Origin: Caproicibacter sp047833665
GTDB lineage: Bacteria > Bacillota > Clostridia > Oscillospirales > Acutalibacteraceae
Direction of reading: 5' to 3'
Assembly (NCBI GenBank): GCA_047833665.1
Contig: CP181261.1
Location: 1,178,001 to 1,242,000 of the forward strand
DNA: 64,000 nt
The notes under the pieces: generated by a model
The model's input: only the letters and a program-made list of their open reading frames with translations
The model's database searches: none
What the model was told of the DNA's origin: nothing
Shown: in pieces, positions 47,846 to 56,259 of the stretch
Layout: each line of letters begins with the position of its first letter
Numbering within the stretch: the first letter of the stretch is position 1
Made by a program: the position numbers and the translations under genes

Positions 47846-48016
47846 TGAAATCCTCCGAATTTGATGTTAAAAAAGACATTAAAAAGTATGATACCTTGAT
47901 TTTATTCGGCTGTCAATTCATTTTCTTTCAAATCAATATTTAAACGTCAAAATATTATATGCTGCATTTGCGTTCTAATCGCTTTCATGATATAATGAAT
48001 TACCATACGAAAGCGG

Positions 48017-48646
48017 GTGATCACCATTATTGCAGTAATAGATTACGGCGCCGGAAATTTGCAGAGTGTTGTTAAGGCGTTCCGGCATATTGGATGCAGC
48101 ACCGTCATAACGGCAGATCCGGAGCAGCTTGCCTGCGCGGACGCAGCGGTTTTACCGGGAGTCGGCGCGTTCGGAGACTCGATGAAATGTCTTGAGAATT
48201 CCGGAATGGTAGGTCCTATGCTGGAGTTTATTCATTCCGGCAAGCCTTTTCTTGGCATTTGTTTGGGGCTTCAGCTTTTGTTTGAAGCAAGCGAGGAATC
48301 GCCGGGCGTTAAGGGCCTTGGCGTATTGCCGGGGAAGATTTACAAAATTCCGGATACTACGGGCTTAAAAATCCCACACATCGGATGGAATAGTCTGAAT
48401 ATAAAGAAAAAAGAAGGTCTGTTTTCCGGAATGGAAAAAAATCCATATGTTTATTTTGTCCATTCCTATTATCTGAAGGCCGATGACCGCAGTATTGTGA
48501 CGGCAACTGCAGATTATGGAACTGAGATGGATGTTTCTGTGCGAAAAGATAACTTGTTCGCTGTGCAGTTTCATCCGGAAAAAAGCGGAGCAGTGGGACT
48601 TCAAATGCTGCGCAATTTTGCGTCATTGCTAAAACCGGAGGGCTGA
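48017..48646 (+). CDS. hisH: Imidazole glycerol phosphate synthase, glutaminase subunit
   Basis: HisH makes ammonia from glutamine for HisF. About 209 residues. The triad is visible: Cys in FLGICLGLQLLF near residue 84, and His and Glu in VQFHPEKSG near residue 190. The N-terminal VIDYGAGNL motif is standard. The annotated GTG start gives MITIIAVIDY; the usual MIAVIDY beginning would need an ATT codon at 48026 preceded by GGGTGA, so a rare ATT start is possible. It is followed by hisF after 3 nt. Confidence 0.93.
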   Translation: MITIIAVIDYGAGNLQSVVKAFRHIGCSTVITADPEQLACADAAVLPGVGAFGDSMKCLENSGMVGPMLEFIHSGKPFLGICLGLQLLFEASEESPGVKGLGVLPGKIYKIPDTTGLKIPHIGWNSLNIKKKEGLFSGMEKNPYVYFVHSYYLKADDRSIVTATADYGTEMDVSVRKDNLFAVQFHPEKSGAVGLQMLRNFASLLKPEG

Positions 48647-48649
48647 CCT

Positions 48650-49408
48650 ATGTATGCAAAAAGAATCATACCATGTTTGGATGTCAATAATGGCCGTGTG
48701 GTAAAAGGAACCGAATTTGTAAATTTACGCGATGCGGGCGATCCGGTCAATGCAGCGGTGGAATACGACCGTCAGGGAGCCGATGAGCTGGTTTTTTTGG
48801 ATATCACCGCATCTTCCGACCACAGAAATATCATGATAGACTTGGTTGAAAAGGTGGCGGACAATATTTTTATTCCGTTCACCGTAGGGGGCGGCATTCG
48901 CTCGGTAGAGGATTTTCATGCTTTGCTCCGTGCCGGGGCGGATAAAGTATCGGTCAATTCGGCTGCAATTTTAAATCCCCTGCTGATTTCAGAGGCAGCT
49001 GAAAAATTCGGAAGTCAGTGTGTTGTCTGCGCAATCGATGCAAAACGGTGCGGCGATGGAAAGTGGACGGTCTATCGCAACGGCGGACGGATCGACACAG
49101 GGCTGGACGCTGTCCAATGGGCGCAGAAAGCGGAACAGCTTGGTGCCGGGGAAATTCTTTTAACCAGCATGGATTGCGACGGTGTGAAAAACGGGTATGA
49201 TTTGGAATTAACCGCCGCGGTTTCCGAAAAAGTTGGTATTCCCGTGATTGCCTCCGGCGGGGCGGGAAAGCTGGAACATTTTTATGATGCGTTTACCATA
49301 GGAAAAGCCGATGCCGTGCTGGCAGCTTCCTTATTTCACTTTGGGGAAATTCGGATTCCGGAACTAAAAGAGTACCTTACTCAGCGGGGAATTACGGTTC
49401 GCAGATAA
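48650..49408 (+). CDS. hisF: Imidazole glycerol phosphate synthase, cyclase subunit
   Basis: HisF is the (beta/alpha)8 cyclase that joins PRFAR and ammonia to give IGP and AICAR. The 252 residues begin MYAKRIIPCLDVNNGRVVKG with the catalytic Asp11. The second catalytic Asp lies in LLTSMDCDGVKNGYDLEL near residue 130. Phosphate-binding loops VGGGIRSVEDF and ASGGAGKLEHF are present. It starts 3 nt after hisH. Only these two his genes are here, so the rest of the pathway must lie elsewhere. A terminator follows. Confidence 0.95.
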   Translation: MYAKRIIPCLDVNNGRVVKGTEFVNLRDAGDPVNAAVEYDRQGADELVFLDITASSDHRNIMIDLVEKVADNIFIPFTVGGGIRSVEDFHALLRAGADKVSVNSAAILNPLLISEAAEKFGSQCVVCAIDAKRCGDGKWTVYRNGGRIDTGLDAVQWAQKAEQLGAGEILLTSMDCDGVKNGYDLELTAAVSEKVGIPVIASGGAGKLEHFYDAFTIGKADAVLAASLFHFGEIRIPELKEYLTQRGITVRR

Positions 49409-49426
49409 ATATAATCAAAAATGCGA

Positions 49427-49452
49427 GAGAGCCGCAAAGGCTCTCATTTTTT
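49427..49452 (+). terminator. Intrinsic terminator after hisF
   Basis: GAGAGCC pairs with GGCTCTC around a 5-nt loop, followed by a T-run. Confidence 0.88.
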
Positions 49453-49508
49453 ATGGATAGAATATCTTTGCTCGGCATAAGAATTAGTATGAAGTGGAGG
49501 TGCTGGAA

Positions 49509-50657
49509 ATGAAGTTAAAAAAAATGTCGGCATGCCTGCTTGCAGTTTTGGTTGTCCTTTTCAGCCAACCGTTTGGGGCTTCTGCGTTGTCGGAAGAGGA
49601 AATCAAAGCGCCTTCTGCGGTGCTGATGGAAGCGCAGACCGGCAAAATTTTGTATGAGAAAAACGACCATGAACAGCGTGCCTGCGCTTCCATTACCAAG
49701 GTGATGACTTTGCTGCTTGTGATGGAGGCGCTCGACAGCGGAAAAATTGGTCTGAACGACACTGTTACAACCAGTGAACATGCTGCTTCCATGGGCGGCT
49801 CCGACATCTGGCTTGAACCGGGAGAAACAATGTCGGTGGATGATATGCTTAAGGCGACGGTCATTGCCAGTGCTAACGATGCGGCAGTTGCTTTGGCGGA
49901 ATACGTTGCGGGCAGTGAGGATGAATTCGTCGCACAGATGAATCAAAGAGCCAAGGAATTGGGCATGAAAGACACGGTGTTTAAAAATGTCAACGGTTTA
50001 GACGAAGACGGGCACGTTACGTCTGCCTATGATATTGCACTGATGTCACGGGAATTGATAAAACATGAAAAAATTTTTGACTACACAAAAACGTGGATGG
50101 ACAATGTTCGGGATGGGAAGACTCAATTAGTGAATACCAATAAACTTTTAAAGAGCTATCAAGGCATTACAGGTTTAAAAACAGGCACAACGGGGAAAGC
50201 GGGCAGCTGCATTTCGGCCACAGCAGAGCGCAACGGAGTCAGTTTAATTGCGGTTGTGCTTGGCAGTTCCACTACATCGGACCGATTTAATTCGGCTGCT
50301 ACTTTGCTGGATTACGGATTTGCAAATTGGTCGGTAGTCAATCCCCAAATACCTCCGGAAGCGAACAAACCTATTGCTGTTGCCAACGGTATGGATGCAA
50401 CCGTGGAGCCGAGTGTCAATACAGAAGAGAGCATTCTGGTTCCAAAAGGCAAAGCGGAAGAAATTACATCCAAAGTTTCTATTAACAGCGATATTCGAGC
50501 TCCGGTGGAGGAAGGTCAGATTTTGGGAAAAATCACTTATTCGCTGGGAGACGAGGTTTTAAAAGAAACGGAAATTCGTGCCAAAAAAGCGGTTGAGCCG
50601 ATTACATTTTCCTCCGTGTTTTCACTTTTGCTTCGGCTGGTGCTGATGGATCCGTAA
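49509..50657 (+). CDS. D-alanyl-D-alanine carboxypeptidase (DacF type)
   Basis: A secreted low-molecular-weight penicillin-binding protein that trims D-Ala from stem peptides. The 382 residues begin with a signal peptide (~1-27, ending GASA). The SxxK motif is in CASITKVMT, SxN in VIASANDAAVALAE and KTG in TGLKTGTTGKAG. The C-terminal PBP5-type domain is at ~285-365, and a final hydrophobic stretch (SVFSLLLRLVLM) may anchor it. GGAGG precedes the ATG. A second paralogue lies at 61324. Its role in vegetative wall or spore cortex cannot be decided from sequence. Confidence 0.92.
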   Translation: MKLKKMSACLLAVLVVLFSQPFGASALSEEEIKAPSAVLMEAQTGKILYEKNDHEQRACASITKVMTLLLVMEALDSGKIGLNDTVTTSEHAASMGGSDIWLEPGETMSVDDMLKATVIASANDAAVALAEYVAGSEDEFVAQMNQRAKELGMKDTVFKNVNGLDEDGHVTSAYDIALMSRELIKHEKIFDYTKTWMDNVRDGKTQLVNTNKLLKSYQGITGLKTGTTGKAGSCISATAERNGVSLIAVVLGSSTTSDRFNSAATLLDYGFANWSVVNPQIPPEANKPIAVANGMDATVEPSVNTEESILVPKGKAEEITSKVSINSDIRAPVEEGQILGKITYSLGDEVLKETEIRAKKAVEPITFSSVFSLLLRLVLMDP

Positions 50658-50755
50658 AATATTAATTTTTCTTAAATACGTTCAATCCGCCTTGCAAATA
50701 GAGCCTGCCTATTGTAAAATAGAGTTGCAAGAACTGCAATAGGTAGGTGGAAAAA

Positions 50756-52090
50756 ATGTCTGTTCAAATTGATTTGCACCACTTGAAAGGTTTTATTGAC
50801 GATAGCGAGTTTTCGGCAATTGCTCCTCAGGTGCGTCTTGCAAATGAAACACTTTTAAATGGAACCGGAGCTGGTAATGATTTCCGCGGATGGATAGATC
50901 TTCCCATAAATTACGATAAGGAAGAATTTGCGCGCATCCATGCAGCAGCGGAAAAAATTCGTTCAGACTCTGAAATTTTCATTGTGATTGGCATTGGCGG
51001 TTCCTATTTGGGAGCACGCGCTGCAATTGAATTTTTGCAGTCACAGCATTATAATAGCCTGAAAAAGGCCGGCCCGAAGATTTACTTTGCCGGCAATAGC
51101 CTGAGTCCTTCCGCCCTTTCTGATATTTTGCAGCTTTGTGGGGAGAAGGACTTTTCTGTTAATGTAATTTCAAAATCCGGAACAACAACAGAGCCTGCGG
51201 TCGCTTTCCGTATATTCCGTGGACTTTTGGAAAAGAAATACGGGAAAAAAGGCGCAGCTTCTCGCATTTACTGCACAACGGATCGTGCACGCGGAACTTT
51301 GAAACAGCTTGCTGACAGAGAAGGCTATGAAACCTTTGTTGTGCCGGATGACGTAGGCGGCAGATATTCTGTGTTGACCGCCGTGGGCCTTTTGCCGATT
51401 GCGGTGGCAGGAGCGGATATCGACGCACTGATGGCCGGCGCGGCACAGCAGCGTGCTGAACTCACCGGCGATACTTCGGCGGATCCGACTTGTTTGTACG
51501 CTGCGGCACGGAATATTCTGTACCGCAAGGGTAAAGAAACTGAAATTCTTGTCAGCTATGAGCCGCGATTCCAGATGATGTGCGAATGGTGGAAGCAACT
51601 TTGCGGCGAAAGCGAAGGCAAAAATGGAAAAGGGCTTTTCCCGGCATCCGTCGTATTTTCAACAGACTTGCATTCCATGGGTCAGTATATTCAGCAGGGC
51701 AGACGAAACCTGTTTGAAACCGTGGTTTTAATTGATAAACCGGCCGCAGATTTGACCATTGAGGAAGATGCGGACAACGCGGATGGCCTAAATTTCTTGG
51801 CAGGGAAAAATTTGTCCTATGTCAATCAAAAGGCTTTCGAAGGCACCGTATTGGCTCATACAGACGGCGGTGTTCCAAATATTGTGCTCCACGTGCCGGA
51901 TTTTTCAGAAAAATCTCTTGGCAGTCTTATTTATTTCTTTGAGCGTTCCATCGCTGTTTCAGGCTATCTTCTCGGAATTAATCCGTTTGATCAGCCCGGG
52001 GTGGAAAGCTATAAAAAGAATATGTTTGCTCTTTTGGGCAAACCAGGATATGAAAGTGAAAAAGCCGCGCTCGAAGCCCGGCTGAAATAA
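50756..52090 (+). CDS. pgi: Glucose-6-phosphate isomerase
   Basis: Pgi interconverts glucose-6-phosphate and fructose-6-phosphate in glycolysis. The 444 residues match the short Firmicutes type. IVIGIGGSYLGARAAIEFL near residue 77 and the SKSGTTTEPAVAFR phosphate loop near 140 are present. So are GGRYSVLTAVGLLPIAVAG near 202, the EDADNADGLNFL region and a C-terminal NPFDQPGVESYKKN with the catalytic Lys. AGGTGG lies just before the ATG; the frame opens 3 codons earlier. Confidence 0.96.
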   Translation: MSVQIDLHHLKGFIDDSEFSAIAPQVRLANETLLNGTGAGNDFRGWIDLPINYDKEEFARIHAAAEKIRSDSEIFIVIGIGGSYLGARAAIEFLQSQHYNSLKKAGPKIYFAGNSLSPSALSDILQLCGEKDFSVNVISKSGTTTEPAVAFRIFRGLLEKKYGKKGAASRIYCTTDRARGTLKQLADREGYETFVVPDDVGGRYSVLTAVGLLPIAVAGADIDALMAGAAQQRAELTGDTSADPTCLYAAARNILYRKGKETEILVSYEPRFQMMCEWWKQLCGESEGKNGKGLFPASVVFSTDLHSMGQYIQQGRRNLFETVVLIDKPAADLTIEEDADNADGLNFLAGKNLSYVNQKAFEGTVLAHTDGGVPNIVLHVPDFSEKSLGSLIYFFERSIAVSGYLLGINPFDQPGVESYKKNMFALLGKPGYESEKAALEARLK

Positions 52091-52140
52091 TTCCGGTACT
52101 TTCACCGGTAACGGTAAAATAATTTAGGAGGAGCTGCATT

Positions 52141-52557
52141 ATGATTAATGTAATTGTTGGAAAAAAAGGTTCGGGTAAAACTAAAAAGCTGGTGGAACGT
52201 GCGAACGAGGCTGTTTCAAAATCAAGCGGTAACGTTGTCGTAATTGAAAAGGGTAATAGGCTGACTTATGATATTTCCCATGATGCCCGTCTCATCGATA
52301 TTGATGAATACGGTATTCAGGGTGCGGATGCGCTTGGCGGTTTTATCTGCGGCATTTGCGCTGCCAACTATGATGTTACGGATATTTATGTGGACTCTAC
52401 TTTGAAAATCATCGGACAGGATATGGCAAGTCTTACTTCGTTTGCCGAGAAAATGGATGCCCTTTCTTCTCTTTCTAACATTAACATTACTCTGTTGATT
52501 TCTGCGGACGAGAATCTTCTCCCGCCGGAAATCAAAGCTGTTTCCGCCGTTGTTTGA
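52141..52557 (+). CDS. P-loop ATP-binding protein of unknown function
   Basis: The small 138-residue protein opens with a Walker A-like loop, IVGKKGSGKTKKLVERAN. The rest is a compact alpha/beta chain with INITLLISADENLLP near the end, which could be a strand followed by a sensor-like segment. I do not see a Walker B Asp-Glu pair, so hydrolysis is uncertain. GGAGG lies 8 nt before the ATG. It stands between pgi and a terminator. Similar short genes occur as hypothetical proteins in Clostridia; no function is inferred. Confidence 0.7.
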   Translation: MINVIVGKKGSGKTKKLVERANEAVSKSSGNVVVIEKGNRLTYDISHDARLIDIDEYGIQGADALGGFICGICAANYDVTDIYVDSTLKIIGQDMASLTSFAEKMDALSSLSNINITLLISADENLLPPEIKAVSAVV

Positions 52558-52570
52558 AAATTTTCTGACA

Positions 52571-52607
52571 AAAAGTGCCGGAGTTCAGCACTCCGGCATA
52601 TTTTTTT
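52571..52607 (+). terminator. Intrinsic terminator after the P-loop gene
   Basis: GTGCCGGAG pairs with CTCCGGCAT-type sequence around TTCAGCA, followed by seven T. The left target duplication of IS481 copy C begins inside its T-tract. Confidence 0.9.
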
Positions 52608-52630
52608 GGAAATTCCCGAACATGTAAATT
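52605..52630 (+). repeat. Left 26-bp target duplication of IS481 copy C
   Basis: A 26-nt sequence beginning TTTGGAAATTCCC and ending GTAAATT, repeated exactly at 53693-53718. Confidence 0.93.
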
Positions 52631-53692
52631 TGTAGGTTTGTCAAACATATTGGACAGTATGGGAATGTAAAAATTCAGAAGGAGACAACCAATGAAGAGG
52701 ACGCATCGGCATATTATTAGAGCGTCTTAAGTAGATGGAAAGTTGGTTTTCAAAGTCCGCTAAAGAGTAAAAATGGTGTTTGTCATAAAAGCGTTTTTGG
52801 TCTTCGCGATGACTGCGTTCCACTTTCCCGTTGTGCCTTGGGGTATAAGGACGAATTAACTTGTGCCGGATATGAAGTTTAGCGGCAGTGGCCTCGAACA
52901 ACGTCAGCAGATGTTTCTTGGAAGGTGAGAAACGGTTGGGGAATTCAAAACCGTTGTCAGTTTGAACGCATTCCACACGAACGCCGCGCCGGGCAAACCA
53001 TTCGACAGCTCGTTTTAGAAAGTCAGCAGAAGAGTAAGTACTCTGTTCAGGGTACGCTGCCAGAAAACGCAGCCTAGAAAATTCATCAATAGCTGTGTAC
53101 TGGAAAAGCCGAAGCTCAGGGTTGGCAATACAGCGCTTTGGAACTACTTTTACATCGATCTGAATGCGCTCTCCGGGATGCGTCATTTGCACATATGGCT
53201 TTGGCTGATATTTCTTCTTTGGTTTTGATTCTGGGAACATTCCCATTCGGCGCATTACACGGAACAGACTTTCCGGACATCGTGTGTATCCCCGATTTTT
53301 TAACCGAGACCATAGTTCAATCATACCGAGGTCGGGATTTCTGCGCCGCATGTCGCGAATCAGCTTTAACTCGGCAGGTGTATGCTGGTTTGGATGACTG
53401 TGAGGCCTCCTAGACCGGCAAGCCAACGATTCTAATGTACCGTCATACCGGGCCATCCAGAAATAGATAAAGGAACGGCTTTTGTTGTATTTTCGGCTCG
53501 CACGGCTAACACCGTACTTTTGAGCATAGATCATTAGGGATTGCCTAAACTTCATGTCTTGTGTTACACTATTCATGCAGAAATGGGCACTTCCTTTCGG
53601 TATCATTTAGTTTTGGTAGCTTTATTGTAACCGATGTGTCCATTTCTGTTTTTATTTTTTCTCAACTGTCCAATATGTATTGTAGTCCTACA
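52631..53692 (-). mobile_element. IS481-type insertion sequence, copy C
   Basis: A 1,062-bp element with the same ends as copy A (TGTAGG... and ...CCTACA) and an intact transposase gene. It sits between a terminator and the yceD-rpmF promoter. The 26-bp right duplication ends 4 nt before the -35 box. It is closer in sequence to copy B than to copy A. Confidence 0.93.
52641..53576 (-). CDS. IS481-type DDE transposase (copy C)
   Basis: Full-length 311-residue transposase starting MNSVTQ and ending HTVQYV. Catalytic residues are in RIQIDVKVV, QTDNGFEF and VERSHREDQ. It differs from copy B by a few substitutions (for example PNRF for TNRF after the second Asp). The ending VQYV shows what copy B lost. 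It looks competent. Confidence 0.9.
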   Translation of the reverse strand: MNSVTQDMKFRQSLMIYAQKYGVSRASRKYNKSRSFIYFWMARYDGTLESLACRSRRPHSHPNQHTPAELKLIRDMRRRNPDLGMIELWSRLKNRGYTRCPESLFRVMRRMGMFPESKPKKKYQPKPYVQMTHPGERIQIDVKVVPKRCIANPELRLFQYTAIDEFSRLRFLAAYPEQSTYSSADFLKRAVEWFARRGVRVECVQTDNGFEFPNRFSPSKKHLLTLFEATAAKLHIRHKLIRPYTPRHNGKVERSHREDQKRFYDKHHFYSLADFENQLSIYLRRSNNMPMRPLHWLSPSEFLHSHTVQYV

Positions 53693-53718
53693 TTTGGAAA
53701 TTCCCGAACATGTAAATT
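53693..53718 (+). repeat. Right 26-bp target duplication of IS481 copy C
   Basis: Exact copy of 52605-52630, ending 4 nt before TTGACA. Confidence 0.93.
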
Positions 53719-53722
53719 TTTA

Positions 53723-53751
53723 TTGACAAAGAGGGGAAAAATCTCTATAAT
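53723..53751 (+). promoter_or_regulatory. Sigma-A promoter of yceD-rpmF
   Basis: Perfect TTGACA and TATAAT with a 17-nt spacer, 26 nt before the gene start. Intact despite the adjacent insertion. Confidence 0.85.
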
Positions 53752-53777
53752 AAAGAAATGTAGCGCCGAGGTGGAGT

Positions 53778-54275
53778 ATGCTGCTTAATTTAAAAAAAAT
53801 ATTTTCTCAGGAAAACGAAAGCTGCTCATTCGATTATAGCATGGACCTGTCGTCTACCGAATTAAACGGAGCTTTCCCGTTTGTTTCTCCGGTGGCGGTG
53901 AAAGGTACCGTCGAAAGCCTCAACGGCTCCGCAAGGCTGAAAGCGAATGTTTCATTTGACTTTTCAATTCCATGCGACCGATGTGCGGAACGGATCGACA
54001 GGCACTATGATTATTCTTTTTCCCATATTCTCGTGCGTTCTCTTGAAAACAGCGAGGATAACGATCGATTTATTGAGATTCCGGATGAAAAGCTGGATCT
54101 GGATGAATTGATGCGGGAAGATATTTTACTGGAGCTTCCAAGTAAGTTTTTATGCAGGGATGACTGCAAAGGATTGTGCCCAACCTGTGGGAAAAACTTA
54201 AACGAAGGGCCTTGTGGCTGTAAAAAACACACCACGGATCCGCGTTTGGAAGTACTGGAGAAACTGATTCATTAA
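53778..54275 (+). CDS. YceD/DUF177 family protein
   Basis: A 165-residue protein found next to rpmF in most bacteria and linked to 23S rRNA metabolism in plants and bacteria. CDRCAERIDRHYDYSF near residue 74 carries one Cys pair. DLDELMREDILLELPSKFLC near 112 is the family core, followed by a Cys-rich C-terminus (CKGLCPTCGKNLNEGPCGC) likely to bind zinc. GAGGTGG precedes the start. rpmF follows after 30 nt, so they are coexpressed. Confidence 0.9.
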   Translation: MLLNLKKIFSQENESCSFDYSMDLSSTELNGAFPFVSPVAVKGTVESLNGSARLKANVSFDFSIPCDRCAERIDRHYDYSFSHILVRSLENSEDNDRFIEIPDEKLDLDELMREDILLELPSKFLCRDDCKGLCPTCGKNLNEGPCGCKKHTTDPRLEVLEKLIH

Positions 54276-54305
54276 ATGTAAAAGATCTGTAAGGAGGTGC
54301 TGAAA

Positions 54306-54488
54306 ATGGCGGTACCAAAAAGAAAACAGTCAAGCGCAAGACAGAATAAAAGACGTTCCAATGTTTGGAAACTGACTGCTCCCGCTCTGGTAAGATGCCC
54401 TAAATGCGGAGAACTGACAGCGCCGCATAGAGTATGTGGCAACTGCGGATATTACAACGGCAGGGAAGTAATTAAAAAGGAAGCGTAA
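54306..54488 (+). CDS. rpmF: 50S ribosomal protein L32
   Basis: L32 is 60 residues, starting MAVPKRKQSSARQNKRRSN. It has a zinc ribbon with CPKCGELTAPHRVCGNCGYYNGREV, the four-Cys form of L32. This implies adequate zinc use rather than a zinc-free paralogue. AAGGAGG lies 9 nt before the ATG; the frame is open 3 codons earlier. It follows yceD, the conserved pair, and ends at a terminator. Confidence 0.97.
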   Translation: MAVPKRKQSSARQNKRRSNVWKLTAPALVRCPKCGELTAPHRVCGNCGYYNGREVIKKEA

Positions 54489-54512
54489 GTTCGTTTTTGT
54501 TTTCCGAAAGTC

Positions 54513-54542
54513 AGAGAAGGAGCAATCCTTCTCTTCTTTTTT
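54513..54542 (+). terminator. Intrinsic terminator after rpmF
   Basis: AGAGAAGGA pairs with TCCTTCTCT around AGCAA-type loop, followed by T-rich sequence. Confidence 0.88.
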
Positions 54543-54641
54543 GTCTTCCATTACGTCTAAAACAAAGGAGAAGGGCAAAATAATCCCGAACTGTTACAGC
54601 GGGATTGGTTCATGATAAATGCAGGGAGGGTACCAATCATT

Positions 54642-55961
54642 ATGGCTTTACCGGTAGTCGCAATTGTAGGACGGCCAAATGTCGGGAAATCGACGTTATT
54701 TAATAAATTAGCTGGAAGACGTCTGTCCATTGTGGATGACACCCCCGGAGTAACTCGGGACCGCGTCTATGCGGAATGCGAGTGGGAGGCGCGCCGGTTT
54801 TCCATTGTGGATACGGGCGGCATAGAATCGGGGGAGGATGTCATTCTTGCGCAGACTAGAGCACAGGCACGCCTAGCGATTGAAGCGGCTGATGTTGTGG
54901 TTTTTGTTACAGATGTCCGTACCGGGCCGGTTGCTGCTGACCATGAAATCGCCGCAATGCTGATAAAAAGCGGAAAACCCGTTGTGCTTTGCGTCAACAA
55001 GTGCGACAGCATCGGGGAGCCACCGCCGGAATTTTATGAGTTTTACAATTTGGGTTTGGGCGATCCGGTTGGGGTTTCTTCCGTTCATGGGCATGGCACC
55101 GGGGATCTTCTTGATTGCGTGATTTCTCATTTTCCCGAGGAAACCGGTGATTTGGGTGAGCAGGATATCATCCGAATTGCGGTAATCGGCAAGCCAAATG
55201 CGGGGAAATCTTCGCTTGTGAACAAAATAGCAGGGGAAGAACGCTGCATCGTTTCCGACGTTGCCGGAACTACGAGAGATGCGATTGACGTCACCGTGGA
55301 AAACGAATATGGAAAATTTCTCCTCATAGATACCGCCGGGCTGCGCCGTAAAAGCAGGGTGTCCGATAATATTGAACGGTACAGCATGCTCCGTGCTCGG
55401 ATGGCTGTGGAGCGTTCTGACGTTTGTGTTATCATGCTTGATGGTACCGTTGGCTTTACCGAACAGGATTCTAAGATTGCAGGGATGGCGCATGAAGCGG
55501 GCAAGGCTTGTGTTATCGCTGTGAATAAATGGGATGCGGTTGAAAAGAATGGCTATACGCTCGATGCGTATAAGAAAAAACTGCAACAGGATTTTTCCTT
55601 CATGCCGTATGCCAAAATTCTGTTTATTTCTGCAAAAACCGGTCAGCGTCTTAATCGCCTTTTTGAAGCAATTCGGGATGCAGCTGCTTCCAATTCACGC
55701 CGCATCCCCACCGGTATGCTCAACGATGTTTTAGCGCAGGCAACCGCAAGAGTTCAGCCACCGACTGACAAAGGCCGCAGACTGAAAATTTATTATTTAA
55801 CTCAGGTTGGCATTCAGCCGCCTACCTTTGTGTTTTTTGTGAATTCTAAAAAGCTGTTCCACTTTTCTTATCAGCGCTTTTTGGAAAATATGATTCGTGA
55901 TACGTTCGGCTTTGAAGGTACGCCTATTCGTTTTATAATCCGTGAGCGCGGTGAAAAATAG
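54642..55961 (+). CDS. der: Ribosome-assembly GTPase Der (EngA)
   Basis: Der is the tandem-GTPase 50S assembly factor. The 439 residues hold G domain 1 with GRPNVGKS (10-17), DTPGVTRD and NKCD, then G domain 2 with GKPNAGKS near 180, DTAGLRRK and NKWD. A KH-like C-terminal domain ends FEGTPIRFIIRERGEK. The ATG at 54642 has GGGAGGG about 10 nt upstream; ten more in-frame codons lie before that site and are not used. A strong terminator follows. Confidence 0.96.
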   Translation: MALPVVAIVGRPNVGKSTLFNKLAGRRLSIVDDTPGVTRDRVYAECEWEARRFSIVDTGGIESGEDVILAQTRAQARLAIEAADVVVFVTDVRTGPVAADHEIAAMLIKSGKPVVLCVNKCDSIGEPPPEFYEFYNLGLGDPVGVSSVHGHGTGDLLDCVISHFPEETGDLGEQDIIRIAVIGKPNAGKSSLVNKIAGEERCIVSDVAGTTRDAIDVTVENEYGKFLLIDTAGLRRKSRVSDNIERYSMLRARMAVERSDVCVIMLDGTVGFTEQDSKIAGMAHEAGKACVIAVNKWDAVEKNGYTLDAYKKKLQQDFSFMPYAKILFISAKTGQRLNRLFEAIRDAAASNSRRIPTGMLNDVLAQATARVQPPTDKGRRLKIYYLTQVGIQPPTFVFFVNSKKLFHFSYQRFLENMIRDTFGFEGTPIRFIIRERGEK

Positions 55962-56010
55962 GAAGAGTACCTGTGCTGCAGTTTTTTCTCGTGGAATAAT
56001 TCATTTAAAA

Positions 56011-56047
56011 ACCCGTATCGACAGATTTTCTGCCGATACGTTTTTTT
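56011..56047 (+). terminator. Intrinsic terminator after der
   Basis: CGTATCGACAG pairs with CTGCCGATACG around ATTTT, followed by seven T. Confidence 0.92.
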
Positions 56048-56082
56048 AATGTGTTACAAAGAACTTTTTTACTTTGAAATGG

Positions 56083-56110
56083 TTGACTTATTTTAATAAA
56101 TCACTATAAT
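56083..56110 (+). promoter_or_regulatory. Promoter of the Cys-rich leader ORF and TcyP-like gene
   Basis: TTGACT and TATAAT with a 16-nt spacer. The expected start near 56117 places the short leader ORF at about nt 33 of the transcript. Confidence 0.75.
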
Positions 56111-56149
56111 ATAAAACATACTATTCATATATGCAAAGGGGATATTTAA

Positions 56150-56188
56150 ATGAAAGTTTTTTTATTTTCAATGTGTTGTATGTGCTAA
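56150..56188 (+). CDS. Candidate cysteine-sensing leader peptide (12 codons)
   Basis: A mini-ORF encoding MKVFLFSMCCMC followed by TAA. Three of its last four codons are Cys, and it has AAAGGGGA 6-7 nt before the ATG. It lies between a good promoter (56083-56110) and a TcyP-like cystine symporter starting 72 nt later. By analogy with amino-acid leader peptides, slow decoding of Cys codons when Cys-tRNA is scarce could alter folding of the following RNA or initiation of the symporter. No intrinsic terminator is obvious between the ORFs, so the mechanism, if real, may be translational or Rho-based. Translation of the ORF is inferred, not shown. Confidence 0.6.
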   Translation: MKVFLFSMCCMC

Positions 56189-56259
56189 AATTATTGTTCA
56201 ACGAAAAGTTTTGCCTTTTTGCAAGGAAATGGTAACTACGATCATTGAGGAGAAAAAGC

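Noticed and set aside
47846..48016. Possible yybP-ykoY manganese riboswitch upstream of mntP
   Set aside because: I looked for the conserved loop sequences and GC-rich stems on the minus strand and did not find them; the region is A/T-rich.
52090..52125. Short inverted repeat CCGGTACTTTCACCGG after pgi as a terminator
   Set aside because: It has no T-tract and a short stem; pgi and the P-loop gene may be cotranscribed.
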